A DNA stretch of 64,000 bases from Arthrobacter sp. NEB 688 (GTDB lineage: Bacteria > Actinomycetota > Actinomycetes > Actinomycetales > Dermatophilaceae): positions 2,604,001 to 2,668,000 of the forward strand of contig NZ_CP053707.1 in assembly GCF_013201035.1 (NCBI RefSeq). Direction: 5' to 3'. Of this stretch, positions 8,574-17,039 are shown one piece after another (position 1 is the first letter of the stretch; every line of letters starts with the position of its first letter). The notes below the pieces were generated by a model. The model saw only the letters and a program-made list of their open reading frames with translations, had not been told where the DNA came from and made no database searches. The position numbers and the translations under genes were made by a program.

Positions 8574-8675
8574 AGTAGGACGCGCGCCCGCCCCAGCGCG
8601 GCAGGGCGCGCCGATCAGCAGCCGTCCGGTCGACCCCTCCCGCTGCGCACGGTGTTCCTTCCGCTGCACGATGAA

Positions 8676-8933
8676 TCCCTCCCGTGGTGGGAGGGAAACC
8701 TCCCGCGCGGCAACCGTGTGGTTGCGCCGGTGCAGGAAAACCTCCCGTGGGCGGGGCGGCTGGGTCGAGGTGATGTCCGACAGCGAGGTGGTCGGGTCTC
8801 ACCTCGACCCGACCGGCCCTCCGCCCGTTCGAGGTGATGTCCGACCACGAGGCGGTCTCGTTTCACCTCGACCCCGCTGGTGCGAGCCGTTCGAGGTATC
8901 CGGCCGTCGCCGGACGGTGGCCTGATACCTCGA
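8676..8933. repeat. Block of five stacked palindromes between genes
   Basis: The ~430-bp gap at 8574-8999 has no credible gene but is dense in inverted repeats. TCCCTCCC/GGGAGGGA spans 8676-8696 and GCAACC/GGTTGC spans 8710-8725. Three successive units of ~45-50 bp follow: GGGTCGAGGTGA...TCACCTCGACCC (8762-8810), TTCGAGGTGA...TCACCTCGA (8828-8871) and TTCGAGGTAT...ATACCTCGA (8890-8933). The first two units also share ATGTCCGAC directly after the left arm, so they look like diverged tandem copies. It could be an intergenic repetitive element or a structured regulatory region. Confidence 0.65.
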
Positions 8934-8999
8934 CCCGTCCGCCGGCCGCGCCGCGGGACGCCGCCCCGACCCAACCCGTCGCTGGCCTAGCCTGCGGCT

Positions 9000-9824
9000 G
9001 TGGTCAGCCTGCTCGCCCTCGCCTCCTCGGCGGTCTGGGGCACCTCGGACTTCTTCGCCGGCCTCGCCTCGCGGCGCCGGCCGCCGGTCGCGGTCGTCGG
9101 CTGGACGCAGGGCCTGGCCCTCCTCGTCGTCTCCGTCATCGTCCTCCTCCGGCGCGACACCGTCACCTTCGAGGGCTGGCCCCTGTGGTCGGTCGCCGCC
9201 GGCCTCGCCGGGATGTCCGGCCTCGTCTGCTTCTACTCGGCCCTGTCCGCCGGGACCATGGGCGTCGTCGCGCCGATCGCCGCGCTCGGCGTCGTCGTCC
9301 CGGTCGTCCTCGGCGTCGCCGGCGGCGACACGCCCTCGCCGTGGGCGTGGGTCGGGATGCTCGTCGCGATCGTCGGCGTGACGCTCGCCAGCGGGCCGGA
9401 GCTGACCGGCGACGTCTCGCCGCGCCCGGTCGTGCTCGCCTCCGTCGCGGCCCTCGGCTTCGGCCTCGCCCTGTACTGCATCGACCGGGGCGCCCGGGAC
9501 TCCGCGCTCCTCACGCTCTGGGGGATGCGCCTGACGTCGGTGAGCATCCTGCTCGTCGTCGCGCTGCTCGTGCGCTCGACCGGAGGCGTCACCCCGCGCG
9601 AGGTGCCCGGCCTGCTGCTCATCGGCTGCGGCGACCTCGGCGCCAACTTCCTCTTCGGCATCGCGTCCTCGCGCGGCGAGGTGAGCATCGCGTCGGTCCT
9701 CGGGTCGCTCTACCCGGTCGTGACGATCGTCCTGGCGCGTGTCGTCATCAAGGAGCGGCTGCGGCGCGTCCAGCAGGCCGGCGTCGTCCTCGCCGTCGGC
9801 GGGGCCGTGCTCATCGCCCTGTAG
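9000..9824 (+). CDS. EamA/DMT-superfamily transporter
   Basis: 274 residues made of about ten hydrophobic segments in two EamA halves, from [20 protein letters not shown] to the closing [13 protein letters not shown]. Between them lie the typical [20 protein letters not shown] and [22 protein letters not shown] regions. DMT proteins export small metabolites or drugs across the inner membrane; the substrate is not predictable. The start is GTG at 9000. The gene is followed after 47 bp by hemE. Confidence 0.85.
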   Translation: MVSLLALASSAVWGTSDFFAGLASRRRPPVAVVGWTQGLALLVVSVIVLLRRDTVTFEGWPLWSVAAGLAGMSGLVCFYSALSAGTMGVVAPIAALGVVVPVVLGVAGGDTPSPWAWVGMLVAIVGVTLASGPELTGDVSPRPVVLASVAALGFGLALYCIDRGARDSALLTLWGMRLTSVSILLVVALLVRSTGGVTPREVPGLLLIGCGDLGANFLFGIASSRGEVSIASVLGSLYPVVTIVLARVVIKERLRRVQQAGVVLAVGGAVLIAL

Positions 9825-9871
9825 CCGCCGGCGGACGGACGCACCCCCGGCGGGTGGGAGGATGTCGAGCC

Positions 9872-10930
9872 GTGACGACCTCCCCGAGCCCGGCCGCCGC
9901 GCCCGCCTCCGACTCCGCCCTCGTGCGGGCCGCCCGCGGCCTGCCCGTGCCGCACACCCCCGTCTGGTTCATGCGCCAGGCCGGCCGCTCGCTGCCGGAG
10001 TACCGCAAGGTCCGCGAGGGCGTCGGGATGCTCGAGTCCTGCCGGCGCCCCGACCTCGTCACCGAGATCACGCTCCAGCCGGTGCGCCGCCACGGCGTCG
10101 ACGCGGCGATCTTCTTCTCCGACATCGTCGTCCCGCTCGCGGCCGTCGGCATCGACCTCGACATCGTCGCCGGGGTCGGCCCGGTCGTCGCCGAGCCGGT
10201 GCGCACCCGCGCCGACCTCGAGCGGCTGCGCGACCTCGTCCCCGAGGACGTCCCCGACATCACCGAGTCGGTCCGGATGCTCACCGCCGAGCTCGGCACC
10301 ACCCCGCTCATCGGCTTCGCCGGCGCGCCGTTCACCCTCGCGTCCTACCTCGTCGAGGGCGGGCCGTCGAAGAACCACGAGCACACCAAGGCCCTCATGC
10401 ACGGCGACCCCGGGCTGTGGCACGACCTGTGCGCCCGGCTCGCCCGCATCTCCGGCGCGTTCCTGCGGGTGCAGGGCGAGGCCGGCGCCTCGGCCCTCCA
10501 GCTCTTCGACTCCTGGGCCGGCTTCCTCAGCCGCGCCGACTACGAGGGCTTCGTCGCCCCGCACTCCGCCGCCGCGCTCGCGTCCGTCGCCGACCTCGGC
10601 GTGCCCCGGATCCACTTCGGGGTCGGCACCGGCGAGCTGCTGACCCTCATGGGCGAGGCCGGCGCGGACGTCGTCGGGGTCGACTACCGGGTGTCGCTGA
10701 CCGACGCCCTCGAGCGCACCGGCGGACGCTGGCCGCTGCAGGGCAACCTCGACCCCGCGCTGCTCTTCGCCCCGTGGGAGGCCCTCTCGCGTCGCGTCGT
10801 CGAGATCGTCGAGGAGGGCCGCGCCGCGCCCGGGCACGTCTTCAACCTCGGCCACGGCGTCCTGCCGCACACCGACCCCGACGTGCTCACCCGCGTCGTC
10901 GAGCTGGTCCACGAGGTCTCGGCCCGGTGA
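9872..10930 (+). CDS. hemE: Uroporphyrinogen decarboxylase
   Basis: 352 residues starting at GTG. The family signatures are [53 protein letters not shown] and [11 protein letters not shown]. HemE removes four carboxyls from uroporphyrinogen III to give coproporphyrinogen III in the cytosol. In actinobacteria the product then enters the coproporphyrin-dependent route, matching cgoX and hemQ downstream (13073-15267). The stop overlaps the GTG of the next gene (GTGA), indicating co-translation. Confidence 0.95.
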   Translation: MTTSPSPAAAPASDSALVRAARGLPVPHTPVWFMRQAGRSLPEYRKVREGVGMLESCRRPDLVTEITLQPVRRHGVDAAIFFSDIVVPLAAVGIDLDIVAGVGPVVAEPVRTRADLERLRDLVPEDVPDITESVRMLTAELGTTPLIGFAGAPFTLASYLVEGGPSKNHEHTKALMHGDPGLWHDLCARLARISGAFLRVQGEAGASALQLFDSWAGFLSRADYEGFVAPHSAAALASVADLGVPRIHFGVGTGELLTLMGEAGADVVGVDYRVSLTDALERTGGRWPLQGNLDPALLFAPWEALSRRVVEIVEEGRAAPGHVFNLGHGVLPHTDPDVLTRVVELVHEVSAR

Positions 10931-11418
10931 CCGACCCGGCGCCGGCGGCGAGCGAGCGGGCGATGCTCGACGCGTTCCTCGACGAACACCGGGCCGGTCT
11001 GCGCGAGGCGCTCGCCGGGCTCACCGAGGAGCAGGCGCGGCGGCGGCTCGTGCCGTCGGCCACGACGCTGCTCGGGCTGCTCAAGCACGTGACCTTCGTC
11101 GAGCGGGTGTGGTCCGAGGAGGCCGTGCTGCGCCGGCCGCGGACGGGGATCGGTCTGCCGGCGAGCGTCGACGAGACCTTCGAGCTCGCGGACGACGACA
11201 CCGTCGTCTCGGTCCTGACCGACCACGAGAAGGCCTGTGCCGCAGCCCGGTCCATCGCCGCGACCGTCGACCTCGACGACACCGTGCTGGGGAACCGGCG
11301 CGGCCCGCTCCCGATGCGCTGGGTGCAGCTGCACCTGCTGCGCGAGCTCGCCCAGCACGCCGGCCACGCCGACATCCTGCGCGAGCAGGTGCTCGCCGCG
11401 GACGCCCGGGACGCCTGA
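10927..11418 (+). CDS. DinB-family four-helix protein
   Basis: 163 residues, start GTG overlapping the hemE stop. Family features are [20 protein letters not shown], then [17 protein letters not shown] with the helix-borne histidine, and a late [17 protein letters not shown] motif that would complete a three-histidine metal site. This matches the DinB/DUF664 group, which includes mycothiol- or bacillithiol-dependent transferases; the actual substrate is unknown. It sits in a hemE-DinB-GNAT run, which may be coincidental. Confidence 0.85.
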   Translation: MTDPAPAASERAMLDAFLDEHRAGLREALAGLTEEQARRRLVPSATTLLGLLKHVTFVERVWSEEAVLRRPRTGIGLPASVDETFELADDDTVVSVLTDHEKACAAARSIAATVDLDDTVLGNRRGPLPMRWVQLHLLRELAQHAGHADILREQVLAADARDA

Positions 11419-11422
11419 CCCC

Positions 11423-11932
11423 GTGCCCGCCGACCGCGTCCTCGCCGGCCACGGGCTGACCCTCGAGCCGCTGCGCGTCGAGCACGCCGACGTGATGGCG
11501 TTCGCCCTCGCGGACCCCGCCCTCCACACGGTGACCGGCGGGCGGCCCGCCAGCACCGACGAGCTGCGCGAGCGCTACACCCGGCAGCTGCGCGGCCCCG
11601 ACGACCCCCACGAGGAGTGGTGCACCTGGGTCGTCCGCGACGGCGACGACGGGCCCCTCGTCGGGTTCGTCCAGGCGACGCTGACGGGCGACGGAGCGTG
11701 CGCCGAGCTCGCGTGGGTCGTCGGCACGCCGTGGCAGGGCCGGGGCATCGCGCGGCGGGCGGCCGCGCTCGTCCTCGCCGAGGTCACGCGCCGCGGCGTC
11801 GGCACGGTCGTCGCCCACGTACGACCGGGCCACGCGCCGTCGGAGGCGGTGGCCCGGTCGCTCGGGATGGGGCCGACGGACGTCGTCGTCGACGGCGAGA
11901 CCCGCTGGTCCCTGGAGGTCCCGGGCCGCTGA
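11423..11932 (+). CDS. GNAT-family N-acetyltransferase
   Basis: 169 residues from GTG. The acetyl-CoA binding motif A is LAWVVGTPWQGRGIARRAAA, preceded by the strand GFVQATLTGDGACAELAWVV and followed by VVAHVRPGHAPSEAVARSLGM. This is the Rim-like/acetyltransf_3 layout. It probably acetylates an amine on a small molecule or protein; the substrate is unknown. It begins 4 bp after the DinB gene stop. Confidence 0.88.
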   Translation: MPADRVLAGHGLTLEPLRVEHADVMAFALADPALHTVTGGRPASTDELRERYTRQLRGPDDPHEEWCTWVVRDGDDGPLVGFVQATLTGDGACAELAWVVGTPWQGRGIARRAAALVLAEVTRRGVGTVVAHVRPGHAPSEAVARSLGMGPTDVVVDGETRWSLEVPGR

Positions 11933-11936
11933 CGCC

Positions 11937-12899
11937 TCAGGCCGAGGGGGCGACCGGCGGCGTCGAGGACGTCGCGACGACGGCCGGACGGCGCCGACGC
12001 AGCCAGGCGAGGAGCGGTCCGAGGACGACGGCCACGGCGACACCGAAGGGCAGCACCGCGCCGAGCAGGGTCAGCACGAGCTGCACCGAGCGGGTGAACG
12101 CACCCCAGCCCGCCGCGAGGCCGGCGACGAAGCCGGTCGGCTCCTCGGTCGGCGCGGCGACGTCGCCCGTCGCCAGCCGGACGGTGACGGGGGAGAGGGT
12201 GACCCGGTCGTCCAGACCGGCCAGCTGCTGCTCCATCGACTCCAGGTCCGCCTGCCGGCGCGAGAGCTCCGACTCCAGGCTGACGATGTCGGCCAGCCGG
12301 TCGGCCCGCCCCATGAGCAGGCGCACCCGCTCGACGCTGGCCTTCATCGTCTCGACGCGGGCGGAGGTGTCGACGTACTGCGCGGTGACGTCGTCGGTGC
12401 TGGTCTGCCGCGACAGCACCTTCCCGGCCTTGGCGACCTCGTCGAGCGTCGCGTCCAGCTTGGCGGTCGGCACCGAGATCGTGATGGTGCCCCAGCTGCT
12501 CTGCGCCGCAGGGTCGCTCGACACCTCTTCCGCGACGACCAGACCCCCCTGACGGGCTGCAATCGCCCGCAGGTCCGACGCCGCGCGGGTCACGTCCTTC
12601 ACCTCGAGCGAGACGTCGGCCCGGCGCGCCAGCTTCCGCTGGGCGACGGCCGCCACGACCGCGGCCGTCCCGCCGGACGTCGCGGCCCGGTCGCCCCCCG
12701 ACTGCTGCTCGGGGGTGACGGAGGCCTCGTCGCGAGCCTTCGCGTCGCCCGCCGGGGAGTCGGCCGCGACACCCCCGGTGACGGACGACGCGCCCCCGGA
12801 GTCCGACCCGCTGCACGCGGCCAGGGCGGTGACGCAGACGACGCCCGCGGCCAGGGCGGCGGCGAGGCGTCGGGACGGGGGGAGGGAGGTGGTGGGCAC
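11937..12899 (-). CDS. DUF4349 lipoprotein
   Basis: 320 residues. The start GTG at 12897-12899 is fixed by an AAGGAG Shine-Dalgarno six bases upstream. A lipoprotein signal with lipobox VTALAACSG puts the cysteine near residue 28. After a Gly/Ser/Ala linker the DUF4349 core follows (ADVSLEVKDVTRAASDLRAI, then WGTITISVPTAKLDATLDEV), then a coiled coil (LADIVSLESELSRRQADLES) and a C-terminal membrane helix with RRRR at its end. It is probably an envelope protein with a periplasmic-side coiled coil. It converges with the GNAT gene. Function unknown. Confidence 0.85.
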   Translation of the reverse strand: MPTTSLPPSRRLAAALAAGVVCVTALAACSGSDSGGASSVTGGVAADSPAGDAKARDEASVTPEQQSGGDRAATSGGTAAVVAAVAQRKLARRADVSLEVKDVTRAASDLRAIAARQGGLVVAEEVSSDPAAQSSWGTITISVPTAKLDATLDEVAKAGKVLSRQTSTDDVTAQYVDTSARVETMKASVERVRLLMGRADRLADIVSLESELSRRQADLESMEQQLAGLDDRVTLSPVTVRLATGDVAAPTEEPTGFVAGLAAGWGAFTRSVQLVLTLLGAVLPFGVAVAVVLGPLLAWLRRRRPAVVATSSTPPVAPSA

Positions 12900-13072
12900 G
12901 GTGACTCCTTCGTCGGTGGCTCGGTCTCCGCTGGGGCGCGTCGCCGCGGGCCGGAGTTCCCGGCGTGCGGTCTCGATGTGGTCACGGGTGCGCATCGGCC
13001 CGGTCTCGTCGGGAGGCCGGCCGCCCGGCACCCGCGCAGGTCCGCGCCGGGGCCGCGTGAGAACCTGAGGGC

Positions 13073-14545
13073 ATGCCCGACGCCCCCACGACCCGGCCGC
13101 ACGTCGCCGTCGTCGGAGGCGGCATCGGCGGCCTCACCGCGGCCCTCGAGGTCCTCGACGCGCTGCCGGACGCCGACGTGACGGTGCTCGAGGCCGGCGA
13201 CCGGTTCGGGGGCAAGCTGCGCACCGACGCCGTGGCGGGGCACCGGGTCGACGTCGGCGCCGAGTCGCTCCTGGCCGTCCGTCCCGAGGCTCTCGCGCTG
13301 GCCCGCCGGGTCGGCATCGCCGAGGACGACCTCGTCACGCCGGCGACCACGTCGGCCACGCTCTGGTCGCGCGGCGTCCTGCGCCCGCTGCCGCAGGGCA
13401 CGCTCATGGGGGTCCCGACCGACCCGGCCTCCGCCCGCGGCGTGCTGTCGGACGACGAGGTCGCCCGCGCCGCCGACCCGCAGCCCTGGCCCGGCGGCGG
13501 GGTGACGGACGACGTCTCCGTCGGCGACTACGTCGGCCACGTGATGGGTCGCGCCGTCGTCGACCGGCTCGTCGAGCCGCTGCTCGGCGGCGTGTACGCC
13601 GGTCACGCGGACCGCCTCTCGCTGCGCGCGACCATGCCGGCGCTCTGGCTGCGCGCCGTCGCGGGCGGGCTGCCCACGGCGCCGCCCTCCGCGCAGCAGC
13701 CCGGCCCGGACGCCCCGGCCGCCGCGCCGCGCCAGCCCTTCGCGGGCATCCGCGGGGGCATCGGCCGGCTGCCCGAGGAGGTCGCCGAGGCCCTGCGCAC
13801 GCGCGGCGCCCTGCTGCGCACCGGGGCCGTCGTCCGGGGCCTCGAGCGCGACGGCGCCCGGTGGCGCCTGGTCGTCGGCTCGGCGGCGGACCCCGTCACC
13901 CTCGAGGCCGACGCCGTCGTCCTCGCCCTGCCGCCCGCCCCCACCGCCCGCCTGCTCGCCGACCTCGCCCCCGCCACCGCGCGGCTGCTCGGCGAGGTCG
14001 AGACCGCGTCGATGGCGGTCGTCACCCTCGCCGTCCGCCGCGAGGGCCTGCCCGACCTGCCCGGCTCGGGCTTCCTCGTGCCGCCCGTCGACGGGCGGTC
14101 CATCAAGGCGAGCACCTTCAGCGCGAACAAGTGGGCCTGGGTCGGCTCGCTGTCCCCGGACGTCGTCCACCTGCGCGCCTCGCTCGGCCGCGCCGGCGAG
14201 GAGGCCGTCCTCCAGCGCGACGACGCCGACCTCGTGACGCTCGCCGTCGCCGACGTCGGCGAGGCGCTCGGGGCGCCGCTGACCCCCGTCGTCGACCACC
14301 ACGTCCAGCGCTGGGGCGGTGCGCTGCCGCAGTACGCCGTCGGCCACGTCGACCGCGTCGCCGCCGTGCGTGAGGACGTCGCGCACCTCGCGGGCGTCGA
14401 GGTCGCGGGCGCCACCTACGACGGTGTCGGCGTCCCCGCCGTCATCGCCTCCGCCACGACCGCCGCCCACGGCGTCGTCGCGCACCTGACCTCCGCCGCG
14501 GCAGGCGCGGCGAGCACCGCAGCACCCCGAGGAGAGTCGCGATGA
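13073..14545 (+). CDS. cgoX: Coproporphyrinogen III oxidase (HemY-type flavoprotein)
   Basis: 490 residues. The FAD-binding dinucleotide motif is at the N terminus ([17 protein letters not shown]), followed by GGKLRT and [17 protein letters not shown], and a C-terminal flavin region ([20 protein letters not shown]). In monoderm actinobacteria the HemY/HemG homologue oxidises coproporphyrinogen III to coproporphyrin III, which is later metallated and decarboxylated by HemQ. The next gene is hemQ and overlaps by ATGA, supporting this role over classic protoporphyrinogen oxidase. Older annotation would call it hemG or hemY. Confidence 0.93.
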   Translation: MPDAPTTRPHVAVVGGGIGGLTAALEVLDALPDADVTVLEAGDRFGGKLRTDAVAGHRVDVGAESLLAVRPEALALARRVGIAEDDLVTPATTSATLWSRGVLRPLPQGTLMGVPTDPASARGVLSDDEVARAADPQPWPGGGVTDDVSVGDYVGHVMGRAVVDRLVEPLLGGVYAGHADRLSLRATMPALWLRAVAGGLPTAPPSAQQPGPDAPAAAPRQPFAGIRGGIGRLPEEVAEALRTRGALLRTGAVVRGLERDGARWRLVVGSAADPVTLEADAVVLALPPAPTARLLADLAPATARLLGEVETASMAVVTLAVRREGLPDLPGSGFLVPPVDGRSIKASTFSANKWAWVGSLSPDVVHLRASLGRAGEEAVLQRDDADLVTLAVADVGEALGAPLTPVVDHHVQRWGGALPQYAVGHVDRVAAVREDVAHLAGVEVAGATYDGVGVPAVIASATTAAHGVVAHLTSAAAGAASTAAPRGESR

Positions 14546-15267
14546 GCACCCCCAGCCGTCCCGCCCCGAGCAAGCCCGGCGCGAGCCGCATCCGCGAGAT
14601 CAACGACACCATCCGCTACGCCATGTGGTCGGTGTTCGCCCTCGCCGAGCCGCTCGGGGACGCCGACCGCACCGACCTCGCCGACGAGGTCGAGCAGCTG
14701 TTCGCCTCGCTCGGCGCCGAGGACGTCGTCGTCCGCGGCGTCTACGACGTGGCCGGCCTGCGCGCCGACGCCGACGTCATGGTGTGGTGGCACGCCTCGA
14801 CCATCGAGGCGCTGCAGCAGGCGTACCACGCGCTGCTGCGCACCGAGCTCGGCCAGCACCTCGACCCGGTGTGGTCGGTGGCGGCGCTGCACCGCCCGGC
14901 CGAGTTCAACAAGAGCCACATCCCGGCGTTCATGGCCGACGAGGAGGCCGGCAAGTACGTCTGCGTCTACCCCTTCGTCCGCTCGTACGAGTGGTACGTC
15001 ATGGACGACAAGGAGCGCCGCGACATGCTCGTCGAGCACGGGCAGATGGCGCGTGAGTACCCCGACGTCCGCGCCAACACGATCGCGGCGTTCGCCCTCG
15101 GCGACTACGAGTGGGTGCTGGCCTTCGAGGCCGAGGAGCTGCACCGCATCGTCGACCTCATGCGCGAGCTGCGGGCGTCCAAGGCGCGCCTGCACGTCCG
15201 CGAGGAGATCCCCTTCTACACCGGCCCCCTCGTCGCGGTGCCCGACCTCGTCGCCCGCCTGCGCTGA
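14542..15267 (+). CDS. hemQ: Coproheme decarboxylase (chlorite dismutase-like HemQ)
   Basis: 241 residues of the chlorite dismutase fold. The catalytic tyrosine region is [19 protein letters not shown], and the proximal haem histidine region lies around [17 protein letters not shown]. HemQ/ChdC decarboxylates Fe-coproporphyrin III to haem b using peroxide, the last step of the coproporphyrin-dependent pathway. The ATG overlaps the cgoX stop (ATGA), so the two are co-translated. Confidence 0.95.
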   Translation: MSTPSRPAPSKPGASRIREINDTIRYAMWSVFALAEPLGDADRTDLADEVEQLFASLGAEDVVVRGVYDVAGLRADADVMVWWHASTIEALQQAYHALLRTELGQHLDPVWSVAALHRPAEFNKSHIPAFMADEEAGKYVCVYPFVRSYEWYVMDDKERRDMLVEHGQMAREYPDVRANTIAAFALGDYEWVLAFEAEELHRIVDLMRELRASKARLHVREEIPFYTGPLVAVPDLVARLR

Positions 15268-15297
15268 CCCGTTCCGCGAGCACCACCCGTCACGCGC

Positions 15298-15355
15298 GTA
15301 TCGGGTCACCCGATACGACCGCGCCTCACCCGGGAACCGTTGTCGGGTGAGGCGC
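15298..15355. repeat. Left mirrored palindrome pair
   Basis: Two hairpins follow hemQ. GTATCGGGTCACCCGATAC at 15298-15316 is a perfect 9-bp-arm palindrome. GCGCCTCACCCG (15321-15332) pairs with CGGGTGAGGCGC (15344-15355). The same two hairpins occur in the opposite order after the next gene (16417-16473), so the gene between is framed by a mirrored, TIR-like structure. They may also act as terminators. Confidence 0.7.
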
Positions 15356-15468
15356 AGCGTTGTCCGGGGCGACGGCGGTCATCCACAGGGCCGGTCCTGG
15401 GATGGCGCCGTCCACAGATCTGTCCGGGCCCGGTGACGAGCCGCCGCCCATCAGCCGACGCTGGCCCG

Positions 15469-16389
15469 ATGAACGACGCACTCCGATCGCTGGCCGACGC
15501 CCAGGGCGGTGTCTTCACGACGACCCAGGCGCGACGCGTCGGGGTGGGCGACCGCGGCCTCGCGCGCCTGCGGCGTGACCGCGAGGTGCACACGGTGGCT
15601 CGCTCGGTGTCGAGCACGAGCCCCTGGCGGGACGGCCGGCTGGATGCCCGGCTCCTCGTGCGGACCCGCGCGGCGCTGGCGCTGTACCCCGACGCCCGGG
15701 CGGTGGGGGTGTCGGCCCTCGTCCTCGCGGGTGCCCCCGTGCACGGCGTGCCCTCCGACCGCGCGGACGTGGTCCGGCCCGTCCATCGTGAGGTGCTGAC
15801 CGACCTCTGCCGGATCCGCCCGCCGCACCCCGCCCTCCGGACCCTGGAGCCGGCGCCGGACGCATCGACGAGGATCGCGGCGGCCGTCGTGCAGTCCGCG
15901 CTCGACCACGGGCACGTCGCGGCGGTCGTGGCCGCCGACCACGCGCTGCAGCATCGGTTGGTGACCCGGGAGCAGATCACCGCGGTCGCCGACCGCGTCG
16001 AGGGATGGCCCGAGTCGGGGCGGGTGCGGACCGCTCTCGCCCTCATGGACGGACGCTCCGAGTCGGTGGGCGAGACGCTCGCCCGCCTCTTCGTCGTCGG
16101 GTTGGGATGGAGCGTCACGCCGCAGCTGCCGCTGCGGGACGCCGGCGGGGTCTTCGGCTACGGCGACCTCGGCGTCGACGGCACGTTGCTCGTCCTGGAG
16201 TTCGACGGTCGCGTCAAGTACGCGAGCGACCCCGACGCCCTCTGGAAGGAGAAGCGTCGCGAGGACCGCGGCCGGCGGGCCGGCTACCTCTTCGAACGGA
16301 TCATCTGGTCCGAGCTCGATGCCCCCGCGGTGCTCGGGCCACGGCTCGTGGCGGCGCGAGCACGGGCCGAGCGCTGGCCCGACGTCTGA
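15469..16389 (+). CDS. AbiEi-like antitoxin domain plus DUF559-type nuclease-fold protein
   Basis: 306 residues starting MNDALRSLADAQGG. The N-terminal ~70 residues (GVFTTTQARRVGVGDRGLARLRRDREVHTV) are the winged-helix domain found in AbiEi-type antitoxins and many actinobacterial regulators. The C-terminal ~90 residues contain a PD-(D/E)XK/Vsr-like core: LGVDGTLLVLEFDGRVKY, then KEKRREDRGRRAGYLFERI, as in DUF559 proteins. Whether it binds or cuts DNA is unknown, and no toxin partner is next to it. Outer hairpins in mirrored order on both sides suggest the gene may move as a unit. Confidence 0.7.
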   Translation: MNDALRSLADAQGGVFTTTQARRVGVGDRGLARLRRDREVHTVARSVSSTSPWRDGRLDARLLVRTRAALALYPDARAVGVSALVLAGAPVHGVPSDRADVVRPVHREVLTDLCRIRPPHPALRTLEPAPDASTRIAAAVVQSALDHGHVAAVVAADHALQHRLVTREQITAVADRVEGWPESGRVRTALALMDGRSESVGETLARLFVVGLGWSVTPQLPLRDAGGVFGYGDLGVDGTLLVLEFDGRVKYASDPDALWKEKRREDRGRRAGYLFERIIWSELDAPAVLGPRLVAARARAERWPDV

Positions 16390-16416
16390 CGCGACGCGCC
16401 TTCCCGGACAAGAACG

Positions 16417-16473
16417 CGCTTCACCCGAGAACGGAACTCGGGTGAAGCGAGGCCGTATCGGGTGACCCGATAC
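16417..16473. repeat. Right mirrored palindrome pair
   Basis: CGCTTCACCCGAG (16417-16429) pairs with CTCGGGTGAAGCG (16437-16449), and GTATCGGGTGACCCGATAC is at 16455-16473. The outer palindrome differs from its partner at 15298-15316 by one central base. Flanking bases are also similar in inverse orientation (ACGCGTATCGGG on both outer sides, allowing a few changes). Confidence 0.7.
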
Positions 16474-16526
16474 GCGTGTGACGCGTGGGATCAGGCGAGA
16501 CGTGGGGTCTGGTGACGCGCTTCGGG

Positions 16527-16958
16527 TCAGGCGTCGGTGGCGGGGCGCAGCGTCATGCTGATCGAGTTGATGCAGTAGCGCTGGTCGGTCGGGGTGTCGA
16601 AGCCCTCGCCCTCGAAGACGTGCCCGAGGTGGCTGCCGCACGAGGCGCACCGCACCTCGACGCGCTTCATGCCCATCGAGCGGTCCTCGAGCAGCTCGAC
16701 CGACTCGCCGGCGAGCGGGCTCCAGAACGACGGCCAGCCGCAGTGCGACTCGAACTTCGTGTCGGACTCGAAGAGCTCGGCGCCGCACGCCCGACAGGCG
16801 TAGACGCCGGTCGTCTTGCTGTCGGTGTACTCCCCGACCCAAGGGCGCTCGGTCCCGGCCTCGCGGAGCACCTGGTACTCGGCGGGGGAGAGCTGCTCGC
16901 GCCACTCGGCGTCGGTCTTGCGGACGGTGTACTCGTGACCGGTGGGCTTCATCGTCAT
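16527..16958 (-). CDS. msrB: Peptide-methionine (R)-S-oxide reductase
   Basis: 143 residues starting MTMKPTGHE. Two zinc-binding CxxC pairs are visible (YACRACGAELF and VRCASCGSHLGHVF). The catalytic cysteine is in QRYCINSISM, and the substrate region is HCGWPSFW. MsrB reduces methionine-R-sulfoxide in proteins using thioredoxin and is a cytosolic oxidative-stress repair enzyme. An internal ATG six bases later (16952) is an alternative start. Confidence 0.95.
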   Translation of the reverse strand: MTMKPTGHEYTVRKTDAEWREQLSPAEYQVLREAGTERPWVGEYTDSKTTGVYACRACGAELFESDTKFESHCGWPSFWSPLAGESVELLEDRSMGMKRVEVRCASCGSHLGHVFEGEGFDTPTDQRYCINSISMTLRPATDA

Positions 16959-17039
16959 GTCCGTCCCAACACCACGCGCGCCCCGATGGTTCCCGTCGCC
17001 TCCGCCCGTCCGTCGGAGCCCGTCGTTAGGCTCCGGGAC

